Assembly: GCA_030679915.1 (NCBI GenBank)
Contig: JAUXRY010000038.1
Span: 1 to 64,000, forward strand
Reading direction: 5' to 3'
DNA from: Thiobacillus sp.
Lineage (GTDB): Bacteria; Pseudomonadota; Gammaproteobacteria; Burkholderiales; Thiobacillaceae
Length of the DNA stretch: 64,000 nt
A model generated the notes under the pieces. That model saw nothing but the letters and a program-made list of their open reading frames with translations. It was not told the DNA's origin and made no database searches. The translations under genes were made by a program, and so were the position numbers. The stretch's first letter is position 1, and the number at the start of each line of letters is the position of its first letter. Below are positions 34,804-43,855 of the stretch, one piece after another.

Positions 34804-35579
34804 GCGAACAGAATAAAAATTCTGACAACGCGGTTGTTTCACCGGAGCGCCGCCGTTTTATTAGCGCCGCCACAGCAACAGCAGCTGGCCTGACAATAGC
34901 ACCTGGCGTCATGCTGTATGAAGTTGCGCACGGTCGTCCGGAAGAACAGGCGGCCAGTAGCGCTGTGCGCTGGGGCATGATGGTAGATGCAACCAAGTGC
35001 GCTACAGGGTGTGATGACTGCGTGACCGCTTGCAATACTGAGAACGGGTTAACACCGGTCGCAGAAAGCGCGCATCCCCGGCAGGCACCCCAATGGATCC
35101 GCAAGCTTGAACTGCAGGATCCGTTAACGCAAATGGAAACCAATCTGCCGATGATGTGCCAGCATTGCGCTGAACCTCCCTGCGTTGACGTGTGTCCGAC
35201 AGGCGCTTCGTTCAAGCGTGCGGATGGCCTTGTGCTGGTTAACCGTCACACGTGCATCGGCTGCCGCTACTGCATGATGGCCTGCCCGTACAAAGCGCGT
35301 TCTTTGGTGCATGAATCACTCAACGACACGCAGAAGCCGGATGTTCCGCGGGGTATTGGCTGCGTGGAATCTTGCACATTCTGTGTGCAAAAAATCGACC
35401 GCGGCGACGGCACAACGGCCTGTGTCGAGGCTTGCACCGCATCGGGCCATAACGCGCTGGTTTTTGGCGACATGAATGATCCTGAGAGCGAGATTTCCAA
35501 GAAGCTGCGCGAACTGCCGACCAAGCAGGTACGGGCTGATCTGAATCTCAATCTTGGCGTTCGCTATCACGGAATCTAA
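34800..35579 (+). CDS. dsrO: DsrO, periplasmic ferredoxin-like subunit
   Basis: The 259-residue protein has a Tat signal (ERRRFISAATATAAGL, about residues 15-30). It holds four cysteine clusters for [4Fe-4S] centres: CATGCDDCVTAC, CQHCAEPPCVDVCPTG, CIGCRYCMMACPYKA and CVESCTFCVQK with a late CVEAC. It passes electrons between DsrJ and DsrP. Translation is coupled to dsrJ. Confidence 0.94.
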   Translation: MSEQNKNSDNAVVSPERRRFISAATATAAGLTIAPGVMLYEVAHGRPEEQAASSAVRWGMMVDATKCATGCDDCVTACNTENGLTPVAESAHPRQAPQWIRKLELQDPLTQMETNLPMMCQHCAEPPCVDVCPTGASFKRADGLVLVNRHTCIGCRYCMMACPYKARSLVHESLNDTQKPDVPRGIGCVESCTFCVQKIDRGDGTTACVEACTASGHNALVFGDMNDPESEISKKLRELPTKQVRADLNLNLGVRYHGI

Positions 35580-35585
35580 ATCAAC

Positions 35586-36788
35586 ATGGCAAGCATTACT
35601 TTCCGCGAAGTAGAGGGCAGCAGCCCGAAATTCTGGATGTTGTTTGGGGCACTGGGTTTGTTCGTGCTGTTTGGCGCGCTCGCCTGGAATACCATGCACC
35701 ACTACGGCCACGTCGTGACCGGCATGGACAATCAAATTGTCTGGGGTTTGCCACACGTCTTTGCCGTATTCCTGATTGTGGCGGCTTCGGGCGCGCTCAA
35801 CGTTGCATCCATTGCTTCAGTGTTCAACAAACCGATGTACAAGCCGCTGGCCCCTTTGTCAGCGATCCTTGCACTGGCATTGATGCTGGGCGGTCTGCTG
35901 ATACTGGTGCTCGACCTGGGTCGTTCGGATCGCCTGATTGTGGCGATGACGCACTTCAACTTCAAATCGATGTTTACTTGGAACGTGTTCCTGTATTCAG
36001 GATTCTTTGCCCTGGTAGGGGTCTATTTGTGGACGATGCTGGATCGAACCGTCAAGACCTATTCCAAGGCAGCTGGTACCGCGGCATTCATCTGGCGTCT
36101 GACTTTGACGACCGGTACCGGATCGCTGTTCGGTTTTCTGATTGCGCGCGAACTGTACGGCACCGCAATGTTGGCACCGATGTTCATCATCATGTCGTTC
36201 GCCTACGGCCTGGCCATTTACCTGATGGTGCTGGCAGCCGCCTACGCCTGGACCGGTCGTACACTGGGTGATGCCGTGATGATGCGGCTGAAGAGTCTGC
36301 TCGTGGTGTTTGTCGCTGCAGTGCTCTATTTCGTGGTGGTGCAGCACCTGACCAACTTGTATTTTGCCAAATATCATGCAGTTGAAACCTTTATTCTGCG
36401 CGATGGCGGCATTTTCACTTTCTTATTTTGGGTCGGGCATATTGCGCTCGGGTGCATAGCACCGCTGGTGATTCTGTTAAGTCGACTCGGCAAGCAGCGC
36501 AACTGGATCATGATTGCTTGCGCGCTGGTGATAGCCGGAGGTTTTGCGCAGATGTACGTCACAATTATTGGCGCACAGGCTTTCCCGCTGGACATGTTCC
36601 CCGGATTGACTGAGAAGAGCAGTTTCTTTGATGGCGAGGTGAATAGCTACACACCCAGCATGCCGGAACTCTTCCTCGGACTGGGGGGTGTCGCGATAGC
36701 CCTGCTGGTCACGACCTTCGCAGTGAAGGTGCTGCGCTTGTTGCCGGTTACACTCGACGACGAAACCGTCGCCAAACTGGAACATTGA
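35586..36788 (+). CDS. dsrP: DsrP, NrfD-like membrane subunit
   Basis: The 400-residue protein is an NrfD/PsrC-family quinone-interacting membrane protein with about ten hydrophobic helices. FMLFGALGLFVLFGAL near the N-terminus and LFWVGHIALGCIAPLVILL later are typical segments. It completes DsrMKJOP. Six bases separate it from dsrO. A GC-rich hairpin follows the stop at 36798-36818. Confidence 0.93.
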   Translation: MASITFREVEGSSPKFWMLFGALGLFVLFGALAWNTMHHYGHVVTGMDNQIVWGLPHVFAVFLIVAASGALNVASIASVFNKPMYKPLAPLSAILALALMLGGLLILVLDLGRSDRLIVAMTHFNFKSMFTWNVFLYSGFFALVGVYLWTMLDRTVKTYSKAAGTAAFIWRLTLTTGTGSLFGFLIARELYGTAMLAPMFIIMSFAYGLAIYLMVLAAAYAWTGRTLGDAVMMRLKSLLVVFVAAVLYFVVVQHLTNLYFAKYHAVETFILRDGGIFTFLFWVGHIALGCIAPLVILLSRLGKQRNWIMIACALVIAGGFAQMYVTIIGAQAFPLDMFPGLTEKSSFFDGEVNSYTPSMPELFLGLGGVAIALLVTTFAVKVLRLLPVTLDDETVAKLEH

Positions 36789-36797
36789 GCCTCGATT

Positions 36798-36818
36798 CTG
36801 CCCGGCTTGACCGGGCAG
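36798..36818 (+). repeat. Hairpin between dsrP and dsrN abutting the dsrN ribosome site
   Basis: Perfect 8-bp stem CTGCCCGG/CCGGGCAG with a 5-nt loop. Its 3' arm runs directly into AGAGGA, the likely Shine-Dalgarno of dsrN (about 36817-36822). Folding could limit dsrN initiation, or it may be a processing site. Confidence 0.6.
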
Positions 36819-36831
36819 AGGATCATCCGGC

Positions 36832-38250
36832 ATGAATTCGCACGATAGCCATTCCAAACCAACTGAACGCGGGGCGCAAATGCCCCGCGTCTTTATTTCT
36901 GCGGCCCATAAATCCTCAGGAAAAACCACCTTGACGCTCGGATTGTGCGCGGCGTTGCATGCTCGCGGCCATGCCGTACAAGGATTCAAAAAAGGTCCCG
37001 ACTACATTGATCCGCTGTGGATCGGAATGGCCGCCCAACGGTCCTGTTACAACCTCGATTTTCACATGATGCAGCGCGATGAAATCGAGCAACAGTTTGC
37101 GCGGGCCGCGGCCGATGCACGAATCAGTTTGATCGAGGGTAATAAAGGGCTGTATGACGGGCTGGATCTGGATGGCAGCAACAGTAACGCGGCATTGGCT
37201 AAATTGCTGGATGCACCGGTTGTACTGGTGATTGATGCGCGCGGGATGACGCGAGGTGTGGCGCCTCTGATTCTGGGGTATCAGGCATTTGATCCGGACA
37301 TTCGAATCGCCGGTGTGATCCTGAATAATCTTGGGGGGAGCCGGCACGAGTCGAAATTGCGTGCGGTGATTGAGCATTACACTGATGTTGATGTCATTGG
37401 TGCTGTACAACATGACACCAGTTTGCAGATCGCTGAGCGTCACTTGGGTTTGGTGCCTGCCAACGAACAACAGGCTGCATTGGCACGGATTCAGCATGTA
37501 GGTGAACGCGTGGCATCGCAGGTTGACCTCGATCGCTTGTTGGCTATTGCCGACAGGGCACCGGATTGCGTAGTGGCAGCGTCATCACACGTGGTTTCTT
37601 CGGCTGAGACCATCCGTATCGGCATTGCCCATGATCAGGCGTTCGGTTTTTACTACAGTGAGGATCTGGATACACTGCGCGCAGCCAACGTTGAATTGGT
37701 TGAATTGGATACCCTGAATACACTACAAATGCCGAAGCTGGATGGGCTGATCATCGGGGGGGGGTTCCCGGAAGTGTTCATGGATGCACTCGAAGCCAAT
37801 CAATCTTTGCGCCATAGTATCCGTGGTGCCATCGAAGCCGGGCTACCCACCTATGCAGAATGTGGCGGCCTGATGTATTTGTCGCGCAGCCTGAGTTGGC
37901 AGGGCAAGACGCGTGAAATGGTTGGGGTGGTACCTGGCGATACCCGTATGCATGATCGGCCAATAGGCCGTGGCTATGCCTACCTGCAACCCACCGGCGA
38001 TGATCGCTGGCAGGAAACGAACACCATACCCGCGCATGAATTTCACTATTCCAGTCTGGAAAATCTGCCATCCGACTCCATATACGCTTATCAGGTGAAA
38101 CGTGGCCACGGAATTGATGGAAAGCATGACGGGTATCAACTACACAACCTGCTGGCGGCTTACGTACACCGTCGTGGCACGGGCGCAGAGGGCTGGATCG
38201 CGCCATTTTTGAACCAGGTGCGCGCGCACAAGGCGCGTGCAGCCGCTTAA
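36832..38250 (+). CDS. dsrN: DsrN, siroheme amidase (cobyrinate a,c-diamide synthase-like)
   Basis: ATP- and glutamine-dependent amidation of siroheme to the siro(heme)amide used by DsrAB. The 472-residue protein has P-loop SAAHKSSGKTT (about 24-34), the CobB-type NLDFHMM and EGNKGLYDG motifs, and a C-terminal class I glutaminase with TYAECGGLMYL as the nucleophile site. The start at 36832 has a ribosome site; a second Met at 36880 aligns with shorter family members but lies in the loop of a hairpin without a ribosome site. Confidence 0.92.
   Translation: MNSHDSHSKPTERGAQMPRVFISAAHKSSGKTTLTLGLCAALHARGHAVQGFKKGPDYIDPLWIGMAAQRSCYNLDFHMMQRDEIEQQFARAAADARISLIEGNKGLYDGLDLDGSNSNAALAKLLDAPVVLVIDARGMTRGVAPLILGYQAFDPDIRIAGVILNNLGGSRHESKLRAVIEHYTDVDVIGAVQHDTSLQIAERHLGLVPANEQQAALARIQHVGERVASQVDLDRLLAIADRAPDCVVAASSHVVSSAETIRIGIAHDQAFGFYYSEDLDTLRAANVELVELDTLNTLQMPKLDGLIIGGGFPEVFMDALEANQSLRHSIRGAIEAGLPTYAECGGLMYLSRSLSWQGKTREMVGVVPGDTRMHDRPIGRGYAYLQPTGDDRWQETNTIPAHEFHYSSLENLPSDSIYAYQVKRGHGIDGKHDGYQLHNLLAAYVHRRGTGAEGWIAPFLNQVRAHKARAAA
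36867..36890 (+). repeat. Terminator-like hairpin within the 5' end of dsrN
   Basis: Perfect 9-bp stem ACGCGGGGC/GCCCCGCGT (36867-36875 with 36882-36890) followed by CTTTATTTCT. It is inside the dsrN reading frame if the 36832 start is used, and the Met17 codon (36880-36882) runs from the loop into the 3' arm. It could attenuate transcription into dsrN-dsrR-cysG. Confidence 0.6.
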
Positions 38251-38267
38251 ATTACGAGGAATCACCC

Positions 38268-38633
38268 ATGATCAAAATTACCGACGCAGCCGCCGAGCAA
38301 ATTCGAGCTGTTGCCAACAACCCGGATGTTTTTGGCATGATATTGCGAGTCGCCGCCTATCAGGAAGACGATGGCAGTGTGAACTACGCGATGGGATTTG
38401 ATCACGAACGCGAGGCCGACGAGCAACTGATCTGTAATAAGGTCGAGATACTGATTGCCTCTTCCAGCACGCCTTACCTGCAAGGCGTCACCCTGGATTT
38501 TGTCGAAATGGGCCCCGATGACATGCGCTTTATTTTTATCCCGCCATTTTCTGCTGAAGATGCAGCCGAGTCGGAGAACGAGCCTGATGCAGGCGCGGAA
38601 TCCGGTGCGGGACCTGAAGCGGCCGCTGAGTAA
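38268..38633 (+). CDS. dsrR: DsrR, degenerate A-type (IscA-like) protein
   Basis: The 121-residue protein has the HesB/IscA fold pattern (MIKITDAAAEQIRAV, then LRVAAYQEDDGSVNYAMGF). It lacks the three cluster-binding cysteines; its only Cys is in LICNK. That matches DsrR of Allochromatium, which follows dsrN and affects dsr expression post-transcriptionally. A Glu/Ala/Gly-rich tail (about 100-121) is appended. It lies 17 bp after dsrN and 5 bp before cysG. Confidence 0.88.
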   Translation: MIKITDAAAEQIRAVANNPDVFGMILRVAAYQEDDGSVNYAMGFDHEREADEQLICNKVEILIASSSTPYLQGVTLDFVEMGPDDMRFIFIPPFSAEDAAESENEPDAGAESGAGPEAAAE

Positions 38634-38638
38634 ATTCC

Positions 38639-40078
38639 ATGGATTACCTGCCTATATTCCTCGACCTGCGTGACCGTACCTGCCTGCTGGTAGGCGGGTC
38701 GGAAACCGCAGCCCGCAAGGCTGAATTGCTGCTGCGTGCCGGGGCGCGAGTCGAAGTGGCCGCACCTGAGTTGCATGAATGCTTTAAAAGATTGCCCTAT
38801 GCCGAGCATCTGAGTCGTGTGGCTGACGTCTTCAGTGATGAACTGCTCGAAGGCAAGGACGCTGTCATTGTGGTCGAGGAAGATGTGGCGGCAGCCAAGT
38901 TGGTAGCGGATGCTGCGCGTGTCCGCCACATCCCGGTGAATGTGGCGGACAAACCGGCCTTGTGCAGTTTTATCCTGCCGTCAATTATCGACCGTTCACC
39001 GATCATGGTGGCGGTATCCAGCGGCGGGGAATCGCCTGTGCTGGCGCGTATGCTCCGCGCCCGGCTGGAAACGTTGATTCCTGCTGCGTATGGACGTCTG
39101 AGTTCGCTTGCATCGCGTTACAAGACGCGTGTACGTGAGGCGATCAAACCGGAACAGCGCCGTGCCTTCTGGGAGAAAGTTTTTCTTTCGCCTGTGGCCG
39201 AGATGGTGTTTTCCGGGCGTGATGTCGAAGCGGAAGCTGAACTCAACGCGATGATCAAGGACAGCGCCGCAAATGAAATTACACGTGGCGAGGTCTATCT
39301 GGTGGGGGCCGGTCCGGGCAATCCCGATCTGCTGACATTCCGGGCCTTGCGGCTGATGCAGCAGGCCGATGTGATTGTCTATGATCGTCTGGTATCGCAG
39401 CCCATTCTCGACATGTGCCGACGCGATGCCGAGCGTGTGTATGTGGGTAAAGAACGCGACGACCATGCGGTGCCGCAAGAAGAAATCAATCTCATGCTGG
39501 TAAGGTTGGCCAAGGAAGGAAAACGTACATTGCGCCTGAAAGGCGGCGACCCTTTCATCTTCGGCCGCGGCGGCGAAGAGATCGAAATCCTGGTCGAGCA
39601 CGGCGTGTCGTTTCAGGTGGTGCCCGGCATCACCGCTGCGGCCGGTGTGTCATCTTATGCGGGCATCCCGCTGACCCATCGCGACTATGCGCAATCGGTC
39701 ACCTTCGTTACCGGGCATTTGAAGGACAACACCTTCAACCTCAACTGGGAAGGCATCGCGCGGCAAGACCAGACAATCGTTATCTACATGGGATTGAAGG
39801 GCTTGCCGATGCTATGCGAGGCGCTGATCAAGCATGGCCTGACCGCCGAAACGCCGGCAGCCATCATCCAGCACGGAACCTTGCCGACTCAGCGCGTCAT
39901 CACCGGCGACCTCAATACATTGCCTTCGCTGGCGGAAGAGGCCGGGCTCAAAGCGCCCACCCTCATCATCGTGGGTAATGTCGTCAAGCTGCGCGAAAAA
40001 CTCGGCTGGTATCAGCCCGAACTGCATAGCGAGCAGGCGCACCGCACCCCGCTCGAAACGCCGGATCACCTGCGGTGA
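38639..40078 (+). CDS. cysG: Siroheme synthase CysG
   Basis: A three-activity enzyme converting uroporphyrinogen III to siroheme. The 479-residue protein has an N-terminal precorrin-2 dehydrogenase/ferrochelatase domain (about 1-210; LVGGSETAARKAELLLRAGA) and a C-terminal SUMT methyltransferase domain with VGAGPGNPDLLT and KGGDPFIFGRGGEE. It ends the dsr gene string, where it provides siroheme for DsrAB. A housekeeping role in assimilatory sulfite or nitrite reduction is also possible. Confidence 0.95.
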   Translation: MDYLPIFLDLRDRTCLLVGGSETAARKAELLLRAGARVEVAAPELHECFKRLPYAEHLSRVADVFSDELLEGKDAVIVVEEDVAAAKLVADAARVRHIPVNVADKPALCSFILPSIIDRSPIMVAVSSGGESPVLARMLRARLETLIPAAYGRLSSLASRYKTRVREAIKPEQRRAFWEKVFLSPVAEMVFSGRDVEAEAELNAMIKDSAANEITRGEVYLVGAGPGNPDLLTFRALRLMQQADVIVYDRLVSQPILDMCRRDAERVYVGKERDDHAVPQEEINLMLVRLAKEGKRTLRLKGGDPFIFGRGGEEIEILVEHGVSFQVVPGITAAAGVSSYAGIPLTHRDYAQSVTFVTGHLKDNTFNLNWEGIARQDQTIVIYMGLKGLPMLCEALIKHGLTAETPAAIIQHGTLPTQRVITGDLNTLPSLAEEAGLKAPTLIIVGNVVKLREKLGWYQPELHSEQAHRTPLETPDHLR

Positions 40079-40487
40079 CAGACTGATGAAAACAGCGCGC
40101 CCCGATTTGGGCAGCCGCGCAGAAATCAACACGTAGGTGCTTGTGCAACGGCAGACCGGGTCGCATATCCAGCCGGTGCTGAGGCATGGGCAGCCTGCCC
40201 GCCTCAAGCTCAGCGTACTGGCGCAAGAAGGGGCCGTTCGCGAGGGCGTCTATACCGCGCAGTGGAGGTAGAGGCACAAGGTGTTGAAAACCCAGTGCTT
40301 CGGCGAACTGGCGCGCTTGTGCTGTCAGCGTTCGCCGCACCCCGATGCATGAAAAACGACCAGCGTGCTGTGAACACCTGTGGTTTGCCGAGGCATCTTT
40401 CGCTCATTCATGCGTGCATGAGCGAAAGATGAACCGGTTGCCTTCTTCGTAGCTGTAGCGCGAACCGCATTGGGAAAATTTTTCAGG
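40079..40487. other. Intergenic stretch between cysG and IS630
   Basis: About 400 bp with no convincing gene. A minus-strand open frame (40340 down to 39984) overlaps the cysG end and reads protein-like in its first 80 residues, with Leu, Arg and Pro-rich composition, but has no recognisable motif. It may be a gene remnant left by integron or IS activity. A long hairpin lies at 40394-40431. Confidence 0.5.
40394..40431. repeat. 14-bp perfect inverted repeat upstream of IS630
   Basis: Arms 40394-40407 and 40418-40431 (CATCTTTCGCTCAT and its complement) flank a 10-nt loop. The centre could alternatively pair as TCATGC/GCATGA. No T tract follows. It ends 57 bp before the IS630 left end and may mark the outer edge of the mobile region. 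Confidence 0.6.
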
Positions 40488-41617
40488 TAATTCAATTTCC
40501 AGTTATAAAAGCCGATAATTGTGTCACAAACGGTGAGCGGGGTGGCCCATGGCAAGATTGGCGGGTGGCAGCGAATATCTGAATGCGGCAATCACACAAG
40601 CGGCTTCTGCTACGACGATAGGCGAGTTGCGCATGGCGCAAGCTTTATTGCTGCCCTTGAAGTTTGGCTTATCGCTTGACGACGCAGGGGTGGTCTTGGG
40701 TGTGTCGAAGAGTTGGGTGCTCAGGCTACGCAAGCGGTTTGGCCGCATCCAAAGCGGCGAAGAACAGCCCAAGACCCGAAAGGGTCTACGCAACCGGGCG
40801 CGCATGACGTTTGAAGCCGAGGCAGCCTTGCTGGCACCGCATATTGAACAGGCCAAACAGGGCGGTGTGATTATCGTGCCGTCGCTGAAAGCTCAGATCG
40901 AAGCGGCCTTGGGACGTCCCATGGCGCGATCGACGGTGTACGCGATGTTGCACCGCCACGGTTGGCGCAAGCTTGCACCCGACAAACGGCATCCGCAGTC
41001 AGACCCGGTGGCTCAGGAGGCGTGGGAAAAAAACTCCCCGAAGCAATCGATCAAGCCCAAAAACGCTTCGACCACTCCGCGCCGCTGAGGCTCATGTTCC
41101 AGGACGAGGCGCGATTTGGGCGGATATCGCAAACCCGGTATTGCTGGTGTCCGAAGCCGCTGCGACCCCTCACGCAAGCCATGGTGACGCAGGAATACAC
41201 TTACGCTTACGCCGCTGTTTCACCCGTGGATGGTGTGCTCGACACGTTGATATTGCCCAGCGTAAATTGCGCCTGTATGCAGGTGTTTCTGGATGAGGTC
41301 GCCCGTCGCCATCCCGATGAAAACATCCTCATGGTGGTTGATGGCGCAGGCTGGCATCGCAGTCGGGCCATCATCCTGCCGGGCAATCTTCAGTTGTTGT
41401 TTTTACCGCCGTATGCGCCGGAGTTAAACCCGGTCGAACATCTATGGGACGATCTGCGCGAGAAATCTTTCCATAACCGCGTCTTTGACAGCATTCAATC
41501 ACTGGAAGATCACCTTGAGCTGGCGCTCAAAAACTTCGAGCAGTCACCCAATCGAGCCCAGGGAATCACCGGGTGGCCGTGGATAATTAGCGCACTATCT
41601 AATTAGAATTGGAATTA
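40488..41617 (+). mobile_element. IS630-family insertion sequence
   Basis: Element of about 1.13 kb with an IS630 transposase in two frames. The ends carry imperfect inverted repeats beginning TAATTC on both strands (40488 rightwards, 41617 leftwards), with TA at each tip as expected for the family's TA target. The right end interrupts or abuts an IS1182 transposase remnant; the left flank is unrelated. Confidence 0.7.
40549..41606 (+). CDS. IS630-family transposase (two frames, -1 frameshift)
   Basis: The first frame (40549-41088) has the helix-turn-helix part with SLDDAGVVLGVSKSWVLRLRKRFG and a winged HTH. The second frame (entering near 41027, ending 41606) carries the DDE domain with FQDEARFGR, LMVVDGAGWHRS and LPPYAPELNPVEHLWDDLR. 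The two overlap by at least 60 bp. A run of seven A (41027-41033, GGG-A7-C) is a good slippery site for programmed -1 frameshifting, usual for this family, so the transposase may be intact. Confidence 0.85.
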
Positions 41618-41834
41618 CACCGACAGGATGAAGGCCCGCATCGACAGCCCCGAAGGGAAGGCGAAATACGGACGACGCTTTGCCACCGTAGAACCGGTGT
41701 TCGGCAACATCCGTCACAACAAGCAGCTCAACCGCTTCACCCTCAGAGGGCAGAAGAAGGTCGATGCGCAGTGGAAGCTCTACTGCCTGGTTCACAACAT
41801 CGAGAAGCTAGCGCACCACGGGTATGCGCAGTAG
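41618..41834 (+). pseudogene. IS1182-family transposase, C-terminal fragment
   Basis: About 72 residues remain, including RIDSPEGKAKYGRRFATVEP, FGNIRHNKQLNRFTLRG and LYCLVHNIEKLAHHG, the conserved C-terminus of IS1182 transposases. The frame opens from the IS630 end, so the N-terminal and catalytic parts are lost. Confidence 0.8.
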
Positions 41835-41935
41835 GAGAGGGGCAGATCGCCCACAATACGTCCTTCATATGACGCCTCTGACCGGATCATGGAATCGAGT
41901 CGAGTCAGTGAGCGAATTGCGCAACAGAAAATAAA

Positions 41936-41967
41936 AATGACGTGGAAAAATCCACGTCATTTTTTTG
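41936..41967 (+). terminator. Terminator in the IS1182 tail
   Basis: Stem AATGACGTGGA/TCCACGTCATT followed by T7, about 100 bp after the transposase stop. The opposite strand also has an A/T tract, so it may block read-through both ways, including from the antiporter cassette. Confidence 0.8.
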
Positions 41968-42004
41968 TGTCGCTGGTTGGGCTGAAAAGGGGTTTTTCTA
42001 CAGC

Positions 42005-42084
42005 GTCAACGTTTGAGCTGACCGGCGTGCAAAAGCAGAGCGAAGCGGCGCTTTTGCAGGTCCGTGTTGAGCGAACTGTTAGGC
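42005..42084 (-). repeat. Integron attC site 3 (antiporter cassette)
   Basis: On the minus strand it starts GCCTAAC (42084-42078, perfect RYYYAAC) and ends GTTGAC. The body is an imperfect palindrome with arms around GTGCAAAAGC and GCTTTTGCA-type sequences (about 42028-42060). It lies about 50 bp after the antiporter stop. The R' core is directly joined to the IS1182 end. Confidence 0.7.
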
Positions 42085-42131
42085 GATTTGTTTGACAACT
42101 TGAAAGTACTCTGCCCAATGTGCAATCACCC

Positions 42132-43835
42132 TTACCGAGCGGCGACTTTTTCCAGCACGTGGCGCGCCATGCTGAGTGCAAGCTCGTGCTCGCCAAAAAA
42201 TACCGTTCCGGCATTCTCTTTCCGCAGCAGCGCCGCCTCTTCTTCACTATGGGTGCGCACTAAAGCCTCGACCCGTGGGTTGAGCATGCGCGCGATTTCG
42301 ATCATTCGACGCGCACGCAGCGTATCGGGGGTTGCAATCACCAACATATGCGCCCGCGCAATATGCGCTTGAATTAAAACGGCCGGGTCCGAGGCGTCGC
42401 CCGCGACGGCATGGATTCCGCGTTCGCGCAAGGTCTCGACCAGTTCACGATTCTGCTCAGCCACCACGTACACCAGCTCGTGTGCGGCCAGTGCCTCACC
42501 GATACGCCGGCCGACGCGGCCATAGCCGACGAGCACCACATGGCCCGTAACCTCGCGCGACTCGACCGCCATCGGCAACTCCGCCAGCGGGTCATCGGGG
42601 CGTTCCAGGGCGCGCGCGAGTTTCGAGCGTGATCGAATCCAGGCCTGCGCGGGTTCGACTACCTGGAACACCAGATGGTTGATCGAGATCGAGATGAGCG
42701 CTCCCGCCAGAATGAGGCTCATGCCCTCTCGCGGCAGGAGTCCGAGGGAAACCCCAAGCCCCGCCAGGATGAACGAGAACTCGCCGATCTGCGCGAGGCT
42801 TGCCGATACCGTGAGCGCGGTGTTGAGTGGATAGCGGAAGGCGAGTACCAGCAAAAAAGCGGCCAGCGATTTGCCTACGACGATGATCGCGACGACGGCG
42901 AGCACCTGCAACGGCTGTTGGATCAGAACATTCGGATCAAACAGCATGCCCACCGACACGAAGAACAGAACCGAGAAGGCGTCCCTGAGCGGTAGCGACT
43001 CTTCGGCGGCCCTATGGCTGAGATGCGACTCTCGCATGACCATGCCGGCGAAAAAGGCACCGAGCGCGAAGGAAACGCCGAACAGTTGCGCGGAGCCATA
43101 GGCGATGCCCACCGCCGCCGCAATCACGCTCAAGGTGAACAGCTCGCGCGAGCCGGTGCCTGCAACGTAGCCGAGCAGCCACGGGAAGACCCGTCGTCCG
43201 ACCACCAGCATCAGGGCGACGAAGATCGAGATCTTCCCGAGGGCGATCATGAGCGTTTCCAGCAGGCCGAGGTCGCTTCCTTTTGCCGCAAGCTCACCGG
43301 CGCCGCCACCCAGCCATCCGGCCAGCGGGGGTAGCAACACGAGTACCAGAACCATCGCCAAATCCTCAACGATCAGCCAGCCGACCGCGATCTGACCGTT
43401 GACGGACTGGAGCAGGCCACGCTGCTCGAGCGCCTGAATGAGCACGACGGTGCTCGCCACGGAAAGAGCCAGGCCGAACACCAGGCTCGCACCCAGGCTC
43501 CAACCCCAGACGGTGGCGACGCCCATACCGAGAGCCGTCGCTACCGCAATCTGAACGATGGCGCCGGGCAAGGCAATACGACGAACAGCCAACAGGTCAT
43601 CGAGGGAAAAATGCAGCCCCACACCGAACATCAGCAGGATGACGCCGATCTCGGCCAATTGGCTCGACAGTTGGATGTCAGCGACAAAACCCGGTGTAGC
43701 AGGGCCGAGTATGACCCCGGCAATCAGGTAGCCAACCAACGGCGGCAGCTTCAGTCGGCTAGCGATGAGTCCCATAATCAGGGCAAGACCCAGACTGGCG
43801 GCAATAGTGGTGATTAAGGTAATGCTATGGGGCAT
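42132..43835 (-). CDS. CPA2 cation:proton antiporter with TrkA-N domain (YbaL/Kef-like)
   Basis: The 567-residue protein has about 12-13 membrane helices (residues 1-390) with the CPA2 motif region LVGYLIAGVILGP and GWLIVEDLAMVLVLVLLPP. A cytoplasmic Rossmann TrkA-N domain follows (VLVGYGRVGRRIG, about 420-432). Length and domain order match YbaL. It would exchange K+ or Na+ for protons, possibly gated by nucleotide or thiols. The gene starts 11 bp after a GTTAGGC core and is followed by an attC, so it appears to be an unusually large integron cassette. Confidence 0.88.
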   Translation of the reverse strand: MPHSITLITTIAASLGLALIMGLIASRLKLPPLVGYLIAGVILGPATPGFVADIQLSSQLAEIGVILLMFGVGLHFSLDDLLAVRRIALPGAIVQIAVATALGMGVATVWGWSLGASLVFGLALSVASTVVLIQALEQRGLLQSVNGQIAVGWLIVEDLAMVLVLVLLPPLAGWLGGGAGELAAKGSDLGLLETLMIALGKISIFVALMLVVGRRVFPWLLGYVAGTGSRELFTLSVIAAAVGIAYGSAQLFGVSFALGAFFAGMVMRESHLSHRAAEESLPLRDAFSVLFFVSVGMLFDPNVLIQQPLQVLAVVAIIVVGKSLAAFLLVLAFRYPLNTALTVSASLAQIGEFSFILAGLGVSLGLLPREGMSLILAGALISISINHLVFQVVEPAQAWIRSRSKLARALERPDDPLAELPMAVESREVTGHVVLVGYGRVGRRIGEALAAHELVYVVAEQNRELVETLRERGIHAVAGDASDPAVLIQAHIARAHMLVIATPDTLRARRMIEIARMLNPRVEALVRTHSEEEAALLRKENAGTVFFGEHELALSMARHVLEKVAAR

Positions 43836-43855
43836 TTATTTTGTCGCCTAACGAG

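Larger units (their letters stand above)
41618..42004 (+). mobile_element. Right-end remnant of an IS1182-family element
   Basis: It contains the C-terminal part of an IS1182 transposase (to 41834), a non-coding tail with a terminator, and an end AGGGGTTTTTCTACAGC. That end closely matches the right end of the MITE-like element at 43856-44006. The 5' part is missing, replaced by IS630. The end lies directly against an attC site. Confidence 0.65.

Noticed and set aside
39984-40340. Minus-strand ORF after cysG
   Set aside because: No recognisable family and half of it overlaps cysG; kept only as a possible remnant.
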